NCBI RefSeq assembly: GCF_900115055.1
Contig: NZ_FOVD01000005.1
Span: 297,813 to 361,812, forward strand
Reading direction: 5' to 3'
Origin: Chryseobacterium oleae
GTDB taxonomy: Bacteria; Bacteroidota; Bacteroidia; Flavobacteriales; Weeksellaceae
Length of the DNA stretch: 64,000 bases
Shown here: positions 1-8,493 of the stretch, piece by piece
How the letters are laid out: every line of letters starts with the position of its first letter
Position numbering within the stretch: the first letter of the stretch is position 1
Program-made: the position numbers and the translations under genes
The notes under the pieces: model-generated
Database searches by the model: none
What the model was told of the DNA's origin: nothing
The model's input: only the letters and a program-made list of their open reading frames with translations

Positions 1-6
1 TTTTAA

Positions 7-35
7 AACCGCGATTTTAACATCGCGGTTTTTTT
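7..35 (+). terminator. Rho-independent terminator of an upstream gene
   Basis: A perfect 9-bp stem (AACCGCGAT at 7-15, ATCGCGGTT at 22-30) has a 6-nt loop and runs into a T tract. It most likely ends a plus-strand gene that lies left of the window. Confidence 0.8.
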
Positions 36-69
36 ATTACTTTTTCAGGCGATGAATACATTTTATTAT

Positions 70-77
70 TAAATTTG
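70..77 (+). promoter_or_regulatory. Bacteroidota -7 element for the gene at 97
   Basis: TAAATTTG matches TAnnTTTG and lies 19 nt before the ATG at 97. No clear -33 TTG is seen at the usual 19-bp spacing. Confidence 0.55.
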
Positions 78-96
78 TGTTAAACTCCCGCACTGA

Positions 97-3000
97 ATGA
101 AGAAAACTTTATCTTTTTTATTTATATTTTGTATTTTCACCTTTAGCTTTGCCCAATTGGACAGAGAACATTGGTTTGCTCCCATGATGGACAGGAGCGG
201 AAGTCCGAATCCGTATCAGAAATTATACTTATCTACCAATAGAACCACTTCTTTTCCGGTAAATATTTATAACAACAATGTGCTTATAGGCACAGTAAAT
301 ATCAGCAAAAACAATCCCCAGAAATTTGATGTACTCAGAAATTATATCATTACCACCAGCCAGACGGATCTGTTCACCCCTACTTCAAAAGGATTATATC
401 TAAAGGCCGAGTTTCCTTTTTATGCCAATCTGAGATTCTCGGTATTTAATCACGCAGAGATCATTACTTCGAAAGGGATACCTTCCACCGGAAAAAACTT
501 TTACGCTGCCAACGCTCCCATTACGGTTAATAATCCTATTTTAAACTTTATGGCCAGCGTTCTCGCTACGGAAGACAATACAACAGTGACCATAAGCGGA
601 TATAAACCTACCGCAGAATTTTCAAACGGAACTACAGGAGCCACGAATCCTACCATGACCTTTACCCTCAATAAAGGTCAGTCTTATATTATAGACGGTA
701 TTGGTTCAGCTCCCGGGAATACAGATCCCTTTATCGGAGCTAAAATCACTGCTAATAAACCGGTCAATGTGACCAATGGAAATTTCAACGGTCAGTATGC
801 GGGAAACAATCCTACCAGTTCTGATATTCTAATGAATCAGGCCGTTCCTGTAGAAAGACTGGGAACTGAGTTTGCTCTTGTCAAAGGAAACGGTAGCATC
901 GGCACCAATATGGAAGGAGCCATCGTCATTGCCACGGAAGATAATACCCAGATTTTTGTCAACGATGAAGTTCCTCCTCTTACGACGATCAATGCGGGTC
1001 AGTATTTCGTTATTCCCGATTCAAAATATATGAATCAGGGAGGAGGTCATTATAATCTTTATTTAAGAACCTCTAAAAATGCTTACGTCTATCAGGTTCT
1101 CGCAGGAGATTCTGCTTCCGGAAGTGAGGTAGCCACCGGGGGATTTAATTTTATTCCCGCCCTGAACTGCTATCTTCCGAAACAGATTAATGAATTGGGT
1201 TTTATTAATGAGAATTTTGTTCACTCCAATGCCAACCCTTCCGGAATCCTAAATATTCCTACAAAGCTGAATCTTATTACCCAACGTGGGGCCAATGTTC
1301 AGGTCAACGGAGCAACTCCCCTGGCGTCAACAGGTCCGTTTAATATGACGGGGACCACCAACTGGGTAACGTATGGTATTCCCAATGTAACGGGAACCAT
1401 CACAGTAGTTTCAGATAAGGCGATTACTGCAGGAATCAATGCAGGAAGCGATGCTGTAGGATATGGAGGCTTTTTTGCGGGCTTTCCTACTCAGCCTGTT
1501 ATTTTAAGGTCGGGAGGAACCTGCGTTCCGGGCATCGTTCTTACGGTAGACCCGATCATTTATGACACGTATCAGTGGTATGTGAACGGATCTATTATTC
1601 CAGGGGCTAACGCGGCATCCATTACCCCTACACAATCCGGATTTTATACCTGTTCAGTAACCATGGGAAGCTGTGCACCGCTGGTCACCGAACAATTCAA
1701 GGTACTTAACTGTACAAAATTAAGTACATCAACCTATAATGTCTGTACTACGCAGACCATCACACCAGTATTTACAACCTCTACACAAACACCGGTACCT
1801 TCTACAGTGGCTATTGTGACTCCTCCAACTTTGGGCACAGCGGTTATAAATTCTGTAACCGGCGTCATTACGTACAATGTGACTACACCCGGAACTACAG
1901 GAACGGATACTTTTACCTATACATTTTGTGGAAATGATCCTGTTTTTACGGATTGTGAAACAGTAACAGTTACGATCAATATTTTATCTCTTCAGGTGAT
2001 GAATGTGACCTTAAAAGCGTGTAATATTAATGGGCAGGGAACCTTTAATCTTACCTCTGCAAATGTTACCAACAATTCACCGGTAGATATCACCTACTAC
2101 CCTACACTTGTAGATGCCCAGACAGAAAACTTAGCAGCTCTTATCACCGCACCCAATTCTTATACAGCTGCAGACGGCACTATCGTCTATGCTGTCGTAA
2201 AAAACAGTATGGGCTGCAAAAGTATTGCCCAAATCACTCTTACCCTATACAATCTGGCCATCGTTCTGAATAATTACAACGGCATTTTCTGTGATGACAA
2301 TATGGACGGAACGGTTACCGTCATACTCCCGAATATCACAGGCATTGTCCTGAATAACCCGGGCTATTTCACCATTGTAAAATACTACGCTGCACTCGCT
2401 GATGCCAATGCCGGAAACGCCAATACGCTTCCTAACAGCTGGAGTTATACGGCCACTACAACCATTTATATCAGAGTGGAATCTCCGGATGGCTGTGCTG
2501 TAGTGGTAAAACCTTTACAATTCAGTATTGGAGCGAGAATTCCTTTAATAACAACATCTGTGGCTACCAATGTCTGTGATGATGATCTGGACGGAACAAA
2601 AGCGGTTAATCTCGCTCAGTTTATCCCGTCGTTTACCATAGATCCGAACGTTACTTATACCTTCTTTACCACTTTAGCCAATGCACAGAATAATACCAGC
2701 CCAATAGCAGCAACTGTAAATATCACAGGGACTCAAACGTATTACATCAGATTCGAGAAAAACGGAGTCTGTCCTGAGGTGGGTTCCATCAGAATTACAA
2801 TTAAGACACCTAAGGGGTCTGATATTTTAAAGGACAAAGTAATTTGCCCTAAGGCTACAACAACATTAGATGCCGGTCCTGGGTTTGAAAAATACCTGTG
2901 GAGCACGGGAGCCACTTCGCCATCCATTTCCAATGTCACTGTGGGAACTTACTGGGTAGAGCTTACCTTCAATGGTTGTGTGTACAGACAAACTGTTACC

Positions 3001-3495
3001 GTAACTGAATCACCCACCCCAATGATCACTTCTATTGAAATCAACGGAACTACAGTAACGGTAGGCGCAAGCGGTGGAACACCTCCTTATGAATACTCTC
3101 TTGACGGAGTAAGCTGGCAGAGTTCAAATATTTTCAACAATGTACCAAGAGGTGCCCATAAAGTCTTTGTAAGAGATTCCAAATTATGTGAAGAAGTGAC
3201 AAGACCATTTGCCATCATCAACCTGATCAATACCATCACTCCAAACGGTGACGGACATAATGAACAGATCGATTATTCTGCCTTAATGAGCAACACCAAT
3301 CTGGAATTCAGAATATTCGACCGTTACGGAGCGGAGATTTTCAGAGGAAGTCCGGACAACAGATACACTTGGGACGGAAGAATGGGCGGAAGGCCTGTTC
3401 CTACCGCCACTTACTGGTATTTTATCAGCTGGAGCGAGTTTGGAACTGCTACTACGGTAAAATATTCGAGCTGGCTGCTGGTGAAGCATAAATAG
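97..3495 (+). CDS. Secreted surface protein with IgGFc-binding-like N-terminus and T9SS type B (gliding-motility-associated) C-terminal domain
   Basis: 1132 residues. A Sec signal peptide (about residues 1-19, ending FSFAQ) is followed by a region of about 440 residues that resembles the IgGFc-binding-protein N-terminal module common in flavobacterial surface proteins. Next come an Ig-like segment around 470-535 (QWYVNG, SGFYTCSV) and several Cys-containing beta-rich repeats with CDDNMDGT / CDDDLDGT loops. From about residue 1045 the end carries ITPNGDGHNE, FRIFDRYGAEIF and a C-terminal KHK, the hallmarks of the type B sorting domain (TIGR04131 style). The family is exported by Sec and then by T9SS to the cell surface. 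It appears to be monocistronic. An adhesive role is an inference; the ligand cannot be told from sequence. Confidence 0.88.
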   Translation: MKKTLSFLFIFCIFTFSFAQLDREHWFAPMMDRSGSPNPYQKLYLSTNRTTSFPVNIYNNNVLIGTVNISKNNPQKFDVLRNYIITTSQTDLFTPTSKGLYLKAEFPFYANLRFSVFNHAEIITSKGIPSTGKNFYAANAPITVNNPILNFMASVLATEDNTTVTISGYKPTAEFSNGTTGATNPTMTFTLNKGQSYIIDGIGSAPGNTDPFIGAKITANKPVNVTNGNFNGQYAGNNPTSSDILMNQAVPVERLGTEFALVKGNGSIGTNMEGAIVIATEDNTQIFVNDEVPPLTTINAGQYFVIPDSKYMNQGGGHYNLYLRTSKNAYVYQVLAGDSASGSEVATGGFNFIPALNCYLPKQINELGFINENFVHSNANPSGILNIPTKLNLITQRGANVQVNGATPLASTGPFNMTGTTNWVTYGIPNVTGTITVVSDKAITAGINAGSDAVGYGGFFAGFPTQPVILRSGGTCVPGIVLTVDPIIYDTYQWYVNGSIIPGANAASITPTQSGFYTCSVTMGSCAPLVTEQFKVLNCTKLSTSTYNVCTTQTITPVFTTSTQTPVPSTVAIVTPPTLGTAVINSVTGVITYNVTTPGTTGTDTFTYTFCGNDPVFTDCETVTVTINILSLQVMNVTLKACNINGQGTFNLTSANVTNNSPVDITYYPTLVDAQTENLAALITAPNSYTAADGTIVYAVVKNSMGCKSIAQITLTLYNLAIVLNNYNGIFCDDNMDGTVTVILPNITGIVLNNPGYFTIVKYYAALADANAGNANTLPNSWSYTATTTIYIRVESPDGCAVVVKPLQFSIGARIPLITTSVATNVCDDDLDGTKAVNLAQFIPSFTIDPNVTYTFFTTLANAQNNTSPIAATVNITGTQTYYIRFEKNGVCPEVGSIRITIKTPKGSDILKDKVICPKATTTLDAGPGFEKYLWSTGATSPSISNVTVGTYWVELTFNGCVYRQTVTVTESPTPMITSIEINGTTVTVGASGGTPPYEYSLDGVSWQSSNIFNNVPRGAHKVFVRDSKLCEEVTRPFAIINLINTITPNGDGHNEQIDYSALMSNTNLEFRIFDRYGAEIFRGSPDNRYTWDGRMGGRPVPTATYWYFISWSEFGTATTVKYSSWLLVKHK

Positions 3496-3803
3496 GAGTT
3501 TGAGGCTGAGACTAAAGATGGAAGCTGGAAGAAGGAGGATTATTGCTTTTTCAGGGCTTAATAATTACTGGTTTCCATCTCCAGATTTCCTTGCTGCATT
3601 GGTAAAAAGGGGATTTTTTATTCTGAATTTAAGATAAATCATTTTCGTGATATTGGTTGAAATTTTACCCTATCGTTCTAATTTATATAAGTTTATAACA
3701 TTCATTAACAGTTTAGTATTAAAGTTTAATATAACTTTAACCTGAGATCACTATCTTAATAGGTATAAATTGCTGTATTTCTACGTAATTTTGCCCTAAT
3801 TAT
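3496..3803. other. Noncoding gap with short degenerate repeats
   Basis: No gene is seen. Just after the stop, 3517-3537 reads as heptads ending in GGAA or GGAG (GATGGAA, GCTGGAA, GAAGGAG). A complementary CC-rich stretch (TTTCCAT, CTCCAGA, TTTCCTT) lies near 3573-3593, so the two can fold back on each other. The rest is AT-rich and holds the promoter of the gene at 3804. Confidence 0.5.
3786..3793 (+). promoter_or_regulatory. -7 element for the gene at 3804
   Basis: TAATTTTG fits TAnnTTTG and ends 10 nt before the ATG at 3804, implying a very short 5' leader. Confidence 0.5.
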
Positions 3804-4592
3804 ATGAAGAAGCTAATTACCCTTTTGATGCTGGTTTTTCTAGCAAAAGTCAGTGCACAGATCTACTCCGGAGAGGTATTCTTAAGAGATAATTCGATCT
3901 TATATCTTAACCAGGTGTATGTCACCAATCTGAATACTCAGAAAACCGTACTTACCGATTATAACGGCACCTATAACATACCTGCAGTTCCGGGGGATGT
4001 GATTCGCTTTACCTCCATTGTTACTGAAAGAAAGGACGTGAAACTGACTTCCCAGATGATACAGCAGAAAAATTTAATAGAATTAAAAATTGCGTATTAC
4101 GAGATCCAGGAAATTGTATTAAACCGCTTTAAGCCTACCGGAAATCTAAGATATGACGTCAATTCTATCCGGAAAGTAGATAAAGGACTGGCCCTTAAAA
4201 AAGTGATCGGCCTGCCTGAGCCAAAAGGTGACGGAACTTCTCCTGAGCTTCCTGTGGCCGGATTACGGGACGGAGGGCTTACTTTCAGTCTGGAAAGCAT
4301 CTACGACATCCTTTCGGGAGACAGAAAGAAAAAGCAACGTTATATGGCCTATGAAAGGATGAATAATTCTGTGTCTCAGATCAAAAATTATCTTGGGAAA
4401 GATTATTTTGCCAAATTTAAGATTCCGGAAAACCTTATCGATAACTTCCTTCAGTTTGTGTATACCTCAGAAAATATAGAGGCATATGTACTGGCCGGCA
4501 ATTTTGAAGCGATAAAAGTCCCGATTGAAAAATATCTTCCGATCTATCAGAAAAGGCTGAAAACCTCGAATCTTCAGGAAGTAATCAAGTAA
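3804..4592 (+). CDS. Secreted protein with N-terminal carboxypeptidase-D-regulatory-like domain
   Basis: 262 residues. The signal peptide runs to about residue 19 (KVSAQ). Residues about 20-95 have the form of a CarboxypepD_reg-like beta-sandwich (SGEVFLRDNS, TDYNGTYNIPAVPGDVIRF, then IQEIVLNRF), the module that precedes plugs in TonB-dependent receptors. Here no plug or barrel follows, so it is a stand-alone periplasmic or surface protein. The remaining 165 residues are charged and give no recognisable domain. A perfect 17-bp terminator hairpin follows the stop codon. Exact function is unknown. Confidence 0.75.
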   Translation: MKKLITLLMLVFLAKVSAQIYSGEVFLRDNSILYLNQVYVTNLNTQKTVLTDYNGTYNIPAVPGDVIRFTSIVTERKDVKLTSQMIQQKNLIELKIAYYEIQEIVLNRFKPTGNLRYDVNSIRKVDKGLALKKVIGLPEPKGDGTSPELPVAGLRDGGLTFSLESIYDILSGDRKKKQRYMAYERMNNSVSQIKNYLGKDYFAKFKIPENLIDNFLQFVYTSENIEAYVLAGNFEAIKVPIEKYLPIYQKRLKTSNLQEVIK

Positions 4593-4613
4593 TTTTTCGA
4601 AATAAATACTACT

Positions 4614-4659
4614 AAAGAAATGTATACTATGTAAAATTTATAGTATACATTTCTTTTTT
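4614..4659 (+). terminator. Terminator with perfect 17-bp stem
   Basis: The arm 4614-4630 is the exact reverse complement of 4640-4656, with a 9-nt loop and six Ts at the end. It closes the gene ending at 4592. Confidence 0.9.
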
Positions 4660-4794
4660 GTTTAAAATTATGCTTAATTTCATATCACAATTAAGTGTTT
4701 AAAATAAAAACAACAGAACACCGTTATTATTGAGAAACTAATTGACCAAACACAAATTAAGAGAGAACACCAAACTTTTACTTAATATTAGTCA

Positions 4795-5568
4795 ATGAAA
4801 AAATTACTTTTACTTTTTGTTTCCGTTCTTTGTTTTAGTGTGTCTGCCCAGAAAAAGGGAAAAGACTACAGCAATATTATAAAAAGTAAGAACATCTATG
4901 AGATCAATGCTTTCCTCAGAGATGCCCATCCTGATGATCCGCGAAGGTCTGTTCTGAAACCCCGCGTCATGGAATTGATGACCGCCTACATTAAAGACGC
5001 CCATCCCGCAGATCAGAAAGTAAAAGATATGCAGGAAATGCTTGCCCTGCTGAAAAGAAGACCGTCTACGAAGATCAGTTTCGATGAAATGAATGCGATT
5101 ATCAAACAGAAACAGATTGCAAAATATAAAGCAGAACTTGCTGCTAAAAAATCCAACGTGGTTTATACCCCAAGTATTGCCCAGAACACATTTGTCGTTA
5201 ATGCCGCTGCCAATACAGCCATTCCCAATGCCGAAGCCGAAGAATTCAATATGCTGATGGCCGTGAATCCTGTAGAGCACCAGAACAAAACCGTAAAAAT
5301 ATTAAACTCGTTATTCGATAACGACCCCAACAGTAAAGAAAGTATCGTTCTTATCCAGAACAAATCCGACTGCAATATCATTGTCAGAATGGAAGGCGTA
5401 GGAACCACCAAATACAGGCTCGCTGTTCCGGCCCATGATGAGAGCTCGATTGTCATAGATAAGGGCCAGTATCTCTTCACCAGCCTTGTCTGCGGCGCGC
5501 AGTACGCTTCACAGAAAACAATCCAGAAAGCAATCATGGTAGCACTGGGAACTTCAGCTGCTCCATAA
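4795..5568 (+). CDS. Secreted DUF6759-like protein
   Basis: 257 residues with a signal peptide of about 18 residues (FSVSAQ). The N-terminal part is helical and charged; a short Ala/Asn-rich linker lies around 128-150. The C-terminal ~90 residues (SIVLIQNKSDCNIIVRMEG, LFTSLVCGAQYASQK) align with the C-terminal half of the lipoprotein at 7731 (SISVENQSRCNMVLTVSG, LSGMLCNSSYQSTK). The two are therefore paralogues sharing one domain, with two conserved Cys that could form a disulfide. I believe this domain is DUF6759, known mostly from Chryseobacterium relatives; that name is from memory. Function unknown. Confidence 0.75.
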   Translation: MKKLLLLFVSVLCFSVSAQKKGKDYSNIIKSKNIYEINAFLRDAHPDDPRRSVLKPRVMELMTAYIKDAHPADQKVKDMQEMLALLKRRPSTKISFDEMNAIIKQKQIAKYKAELAAKKSNVVYTPSIAQNTFVVNAAANTAIPNAEAEEFNMLMAVNPVEHQNKTVKILNSLFDNDPNSKESIVLIQNKSDCNIIVRMEGVGTTKYRLAVPAHDESSIVIDKGQYLFTSLVCGAQYASQKTIQKAIMVALGTSAAP

Positions 5569-5637
5569 ACCCTTCATAAATATACTCAGTACATGTCTTT
5601 TATAGGTAAAAGGCACGATAATCTATGTAAAATTTGC

Positions 5638-5645
5638 TATTTTTG
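5638..5645 (+). promoter_or_regulatory. -7 element for trmB
   Basis: TATTTTTG fits TAnnTTTG. It lies inside the 5' end of a longer open frame opened by TTG at 5634, which argues against that start and for ATG at 5667. Confidence 0.6.
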
Positions 5646-5666
5646 CGGGATTTTATAAATGACTCG

Positions 5667-6344
5667 ATGGGCAAAAATAAACTAGCAAGATTCGCAGAAA
5701 ACAAGATTTTACCGAACGTAATTCAGCCAACCAGAGAAGATGCGCTGAAAGGTTCTCCCCTTAAAGGAACATGGAGAAAGGAATTCTTCAAGAACGACAA
5801 TCCAATTGTACTGGAACTGGGCTGCGGAAAAGGAGAATATTCTGTAGGACTTGCGAAAACATTTCCTAAAAAAAACTTCATCGGGATCGATATCAAAGGG
5901 GCAAGATTCTGGTTCGGCGCTAAAGAAGCTGTAGAAAACGGCATGAATAATGTGGCTTTCCTGAGAACACAGATCGAGCTGGTAGATCATTTTTTTGCTG
6001 AAAATGAAGTGGACGAAATCTGGATTACATTCCCAGATCCTCAGATCAAATACAGACGTACCAAGCACAGGCTGACCCATCCTGACTTTTTAGAACGGTA
6101 CAAGAGATTCCTGAAACCGGGTGGAATTGTTCATCTAAAAACAGATTCAGAGTTTCTGCATGGTTATACTTTAGGGTATCTACAGGGTGCAGGGCATGAA
6201 ATCATCAGCGCACACCACGATATCTATGGGGCTCCTGAATATGATCCGGGTACAGAACATTTAAGAGATATAAAAACCTATTATGAAGAGCTTTTCTCAG
6301 CAAAAGGAAAGACGATAACGTATATAAAGTTTAGAATACATTAA
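5667..6344 (+). CDS. trmB: tRNA (guanine(46)-N7)-methyltransferase TrmB
   Basis: 225 residues from the ATG at 5667. The enzyme transfers a methyl group from S-adenosylmethionine to N7 of G46 in the tRNA variable loop, in the cytoplasm. Diagnostic parts are the SAM-binding motif LELGCGKGEYSVGLA, the acidic NFIGIDIKG, and the TrmB signature TFPDPQIKYRRTKHRL, followed by LKPGGIVHLKTDSEF. Size fits the family. The frame extends 11 codons upstream to a TTG, but that stretch contains the TAnnTTTG promoter element, so it should not be translated. A strong terminator follows, so the gene is probably monocistronic. Confidence 0.95.
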   Translation: MGKNKLARFAENKILPNVIQPTREDALKGSPLKGTWRKEFFKNDNPIVLELGCGKGEYSVGLAKTFPKKNFIGIDIKGARFWFGAKEAVENGMNNVAFLRTQIELVDHFFAENEVDEIWITFPDPQIKYRRTKHRLTHPDFLERYKRFLKPGGIVHLKTDSEFLHGYTLGYLQGAGHEIISAHHDIYGAPEYDPGTEHLRDIKTYYEELFSAKGKTITYIKFRIH

Positions 6345-6379
6345 AAATTCTCCTATCTGAAGAAACGATACAGGATTAT

Positions 6380-6415
6380 AAAACAGTAAAGATCATTACA
6401 TCTTTACTGTTTTTT
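6380..6415 (+). terminator. Terminator after trmB
   Basis: AAAACAGTAAAGA (6380-6392) pairs with TCTTTACTGTTTT (6401-6413) around an 8-nt loop and ends in a T run. Confidence 0.88.
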
Positions 6416-6533
6416 GCTTCATGAATAACCTTTAAAACCAAGTAACTCTGTTACGAGTTAAGCCCGGGTTCCGGAGGATTTAAAACCAAGCAAATTACTA
6501 ATCTTTAAAACAATAGTATCTTCTATATGTAAC

Positions 6534-6565
6534 ACAAACAGTCTTTATTAATAAAGACCGTTTGT
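6534..6565 (-). terminator. Palindrome, possible terminator of the minus-strand gene at 6589
   Basis: A 32-bp near-perfect palindrome (6534-6549 with 6550-6565, one mismatch) lies 23 bp past the stop of the minus-strand gene. The T-richness beyond it on that strand is modest, so it could also be a binding site or repeat. Confidence 0.5.
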
Positions 6566-6588
6566 ATCACAATTATGAATTACTCCTT

Positions 6589-7491
6589 TTATTCTTTGAT
6601 ATAGACATCTGCTTTACTCTGTACTCCCCATATTTGAAAAGGGTTACCCACAGCACCTGCTGCACCCTCCCGTACCACTTCCAAAGCAAAAGTATAGGTC
6701 CCTGGTGCAAGATTATTTAAAGAATAATTTAAAGGAAAATTAAACCTAACACCATCTCCATTTGAGTGAGTGGCTGCCCAAGAACACATCATAGCACTGT
6801 TGTAAGTAGCAGATGAAACACCTGTCTGCTGAATCCGAAAACGAAGAGATCCCATACCAGCGGCACCAGTATAAGTGTCGCCCCAACCTATAAAGCTTAA
6901 AACTACTCTTGATTGACTTGCCCCTGTAGGTACCGTAACGGTAACGCTAGAATTATTAATGGTTGTATAATTGTTTCCTGCCGGTATTTGTTGGGCAGTA
7001 TTAATAACGCCATTTAAATCAGTGGAATTGAGCATCCAGCTATTATTCCCAGCATTCGCTATAGCACCAATATCCCATCCAGTGGTTTCGTTAGCCGTAA
7101 TCAAAGCATAAGCTCCTGCTCTTAATGAGTAAGTATTAGCATTAGCCTTAGATCCTCCAAACCTAAAAAAATCTCCAGAAGCAGTGGTCAGGGTTAATGT
7201 GTTAGAAGCACTATTATTTTTTATGAAATATACCCTTCCTCTGAAATCATTTGCTGAGCTATTTGTCGTAGTTTTAGAAGGAAATGTAAGTACAGTATTT
7301 GATGTTCCGGTAAAAGATACCTGATAATCTTGATTGGTCAGTGTATAATTTCCCGTTATAGAAGTGTAAGGTGCCTCAAATGATCCATTTACAGTTAACG
7401 TACTAGAGGGGAGGGTGGTATTAACACCAACTTGAGATTGTGCAATAACCGCAAACAACATTGCAGATGCAAAAATAATTTTGTTTTTCAT
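6589..7491 (-). CDS. Secreted beta-rich protein of unknown function
   Basis: 300 residues. The signal peptide ends near residue 19 (IAQSQ) and is followed by VGVNTTLPSSTLTVNGSFE, an opening typical of a large class of flavobacterial exported proteins whose members often begin VGINTxxPxATLxVxG. The middle (about 55-140) looks like a beta-sandwich or tail-fibre-like domain; the last 110 residues form a second Ser/Thr/Gly-rich beta domain. No T9SS sorting domain, lipobox or catalytic motif is visible. It is divergent to the gene at 7731. Function unknown; a surface role is inferred only from export. Confidence 0.7.
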   Translation of the reverse strand: MKNKIIFASAMLFAVIAQSQVGVNTTLPSSTLTVNGSFEAPYTSITGNYTLTNQDYQVSFTGTSNTVLTFPSKTTTNSSANDFRGRVYFIKNNSASNTLTLTTASGDFFRFGGSKANANTYSLRAGAYALITANETTGWDIGAIANAGNNSWMLNSTDLNGVINTAQQIPAGNNYTTINNSSVTVTVPTGASQSRVVLSFIGWGDTYTGAAGMGSLRFRIQQTGVSSATYNSAMMCSWAATHSNGDGVRFNFPLNYSLNNLAPGTYTFALEVVREGAAGAVGNPFQIWGVQSKADVYIKE

Positions 7492-7510
7492 TCTATTTGT
7501 ATTTGTACCA

Positions 7511-7518
7511 CAAATATA
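7511..7518 (-). promoter_or_regulatory. -7 element for the gene at 6589-7491
   Basis: On the minus strand this reads TATATTTG, a match to TAnnTTTG, 19 nt before the ATG. Confidence 0.6.
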
Positions 7519-7730
7519 ATATCGCGAAAAAACAAAAGCTACTTTAAAAGATAAAATTCACTTTTTTGACAAAAAAAACAAAATATAATATCGAATAATT
7601 AAATATATTAATAAAAAAAAATACATTTACATCAAATTATAAACTAATAAAAAAAACATCTTGTCCCTTTCCTATTCATCATTATTAATTTCACTATATT
7701 TAGTAAATTAAAATCTTAATTAAGATAAAT

Positions 7731-8174
7731 ATGACAATGAAAAAAGCATTGTTGTTTTATGGCATAGCATTCACCATCCTCAACAGCTGTAATGTAAATT
7801 ACGGCAGCTATCCTACAAGAACTACATATCCTACGGGTTCAGGAAGCAGCACAGCCACTACGGAAAGGGAGTATGCTGAGCTTATTAAAACTTACAAACC
7901 TGAAACGGCAGATGTCTTAAATGATCTGTTGAACGCAGATTCTCCTTCTAATCCCAAAACGTCGATTTCTGTAGAGAATCAGTCACGGTGTAATATGGTT
8001 CTTACCGTGAGCGGAAACGGTTTCTTTAAAAAGATCCCGATAGCTTCGGGTAAAGTGGGTTATACCATGGTTCCTAAAAACCAGAATTACAGACTTTCAG
8101 GAATGCTTTGTAATTCTTCTTATCAGTCTACGAAATTCATTTCAACATCATACGCTATTAAGCTTACCAACTAA
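7731..8174 (+). CDS. Small DUF6759-like lipoprotein
   Basis: 147 residues. It starts MTMKK; the second ATG, at 7737, is equally plausible. A lipoprotein signal is followed by a lipobox-like ILNSC (Cys near residue 20), so it is probably a lipid-anchored envelope protein. A Ser/Thr/Gly-rich linker follows. The last 75 residues are the same domain as the C-terminus of the secreted protein at 4795, including the two Cys positions. TATATTTA at 7695-7702 is a one-off match to the promoter -7 element. Function unknown. Confidence 0.72.
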   Translation: MTMKKALLFYGIAFTILNSCNVNYGSYPTRTTYPTGSGSSTATTEREYAELIKTYKPETADVLNDLLNADSPSNPKTSISVENQSRCNMVLTVSGNGFFKKIPIASGKVGYTMVPKNQNYRLSGMLCNSSYQSTKFISTSYAIKLTN

Positions 8175-8440
8175 CAAAAATCCTTTTTATAGAGCGGTCT
8201 TTGACGCAAAGATCAATTATTACAATGTATCAGAATCAATTTCATTGATTCCTATGAAGGGTATGGACATATAATGATCTAAGATTTCACGCAGATTAAT
8301 CAAATAATGCAGATTTTTATTTTTGCTGATCCGTTCTATGCGAGATTAATTAATCTTTGTTTAATCAAAAACTTTTAGAATTATCCGATATTTATAATTT
8401 GTTCACTACTATACCTGTTGGAAAGTATATGACATAACAA
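8175..8440. repeat. Noncoding gap with a decayed miniature inverted-repeat element (copy A)
   Basis: TTTGACGCAAAG at 8200-8211 and the inner palindrome-like GAATCAATTTCATTGATTC at 8233-8251 match, in inverse orientation and with an internal deletion, the right half of the intact element at 23199-23375. The opposite end is missing. A second relic at 8282-8315 (TTTCACGCAGATTAA, ATGCAGATTTT) belongs to the repeat type seen near 39000-39160. No gene is seen. Confidence 0.65.
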
Positions 8441-8470
8441 AAAAACGCTGGACCAAGATCCAGCGTTTTT
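8441..8470 (-). terminator. Terminator of the rplM-rpsI-rpsB operon
   Basis: A perfect 12-bp stem (AAAAACGCTGGA at 8441-8452, TCCAGCGTTTTT at 8459-8470) with a 6-nt loop gives a T run on the minus strand, starting 23 bp after the rpsB stop. Confidence 0.92.
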
Positions 8471-8493
8471 CCTATATTAAAGAAAATCTTTAA

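Noticed and set aside
4810..5280. Long minus-strand open frame (156 codons) opposite the secreted protein gene
   Set aside because: It is fully antisense to a gene with signal peptide and conserved domain, and its product has Phe/His/Cys-rich composition typical of a shadow frame.
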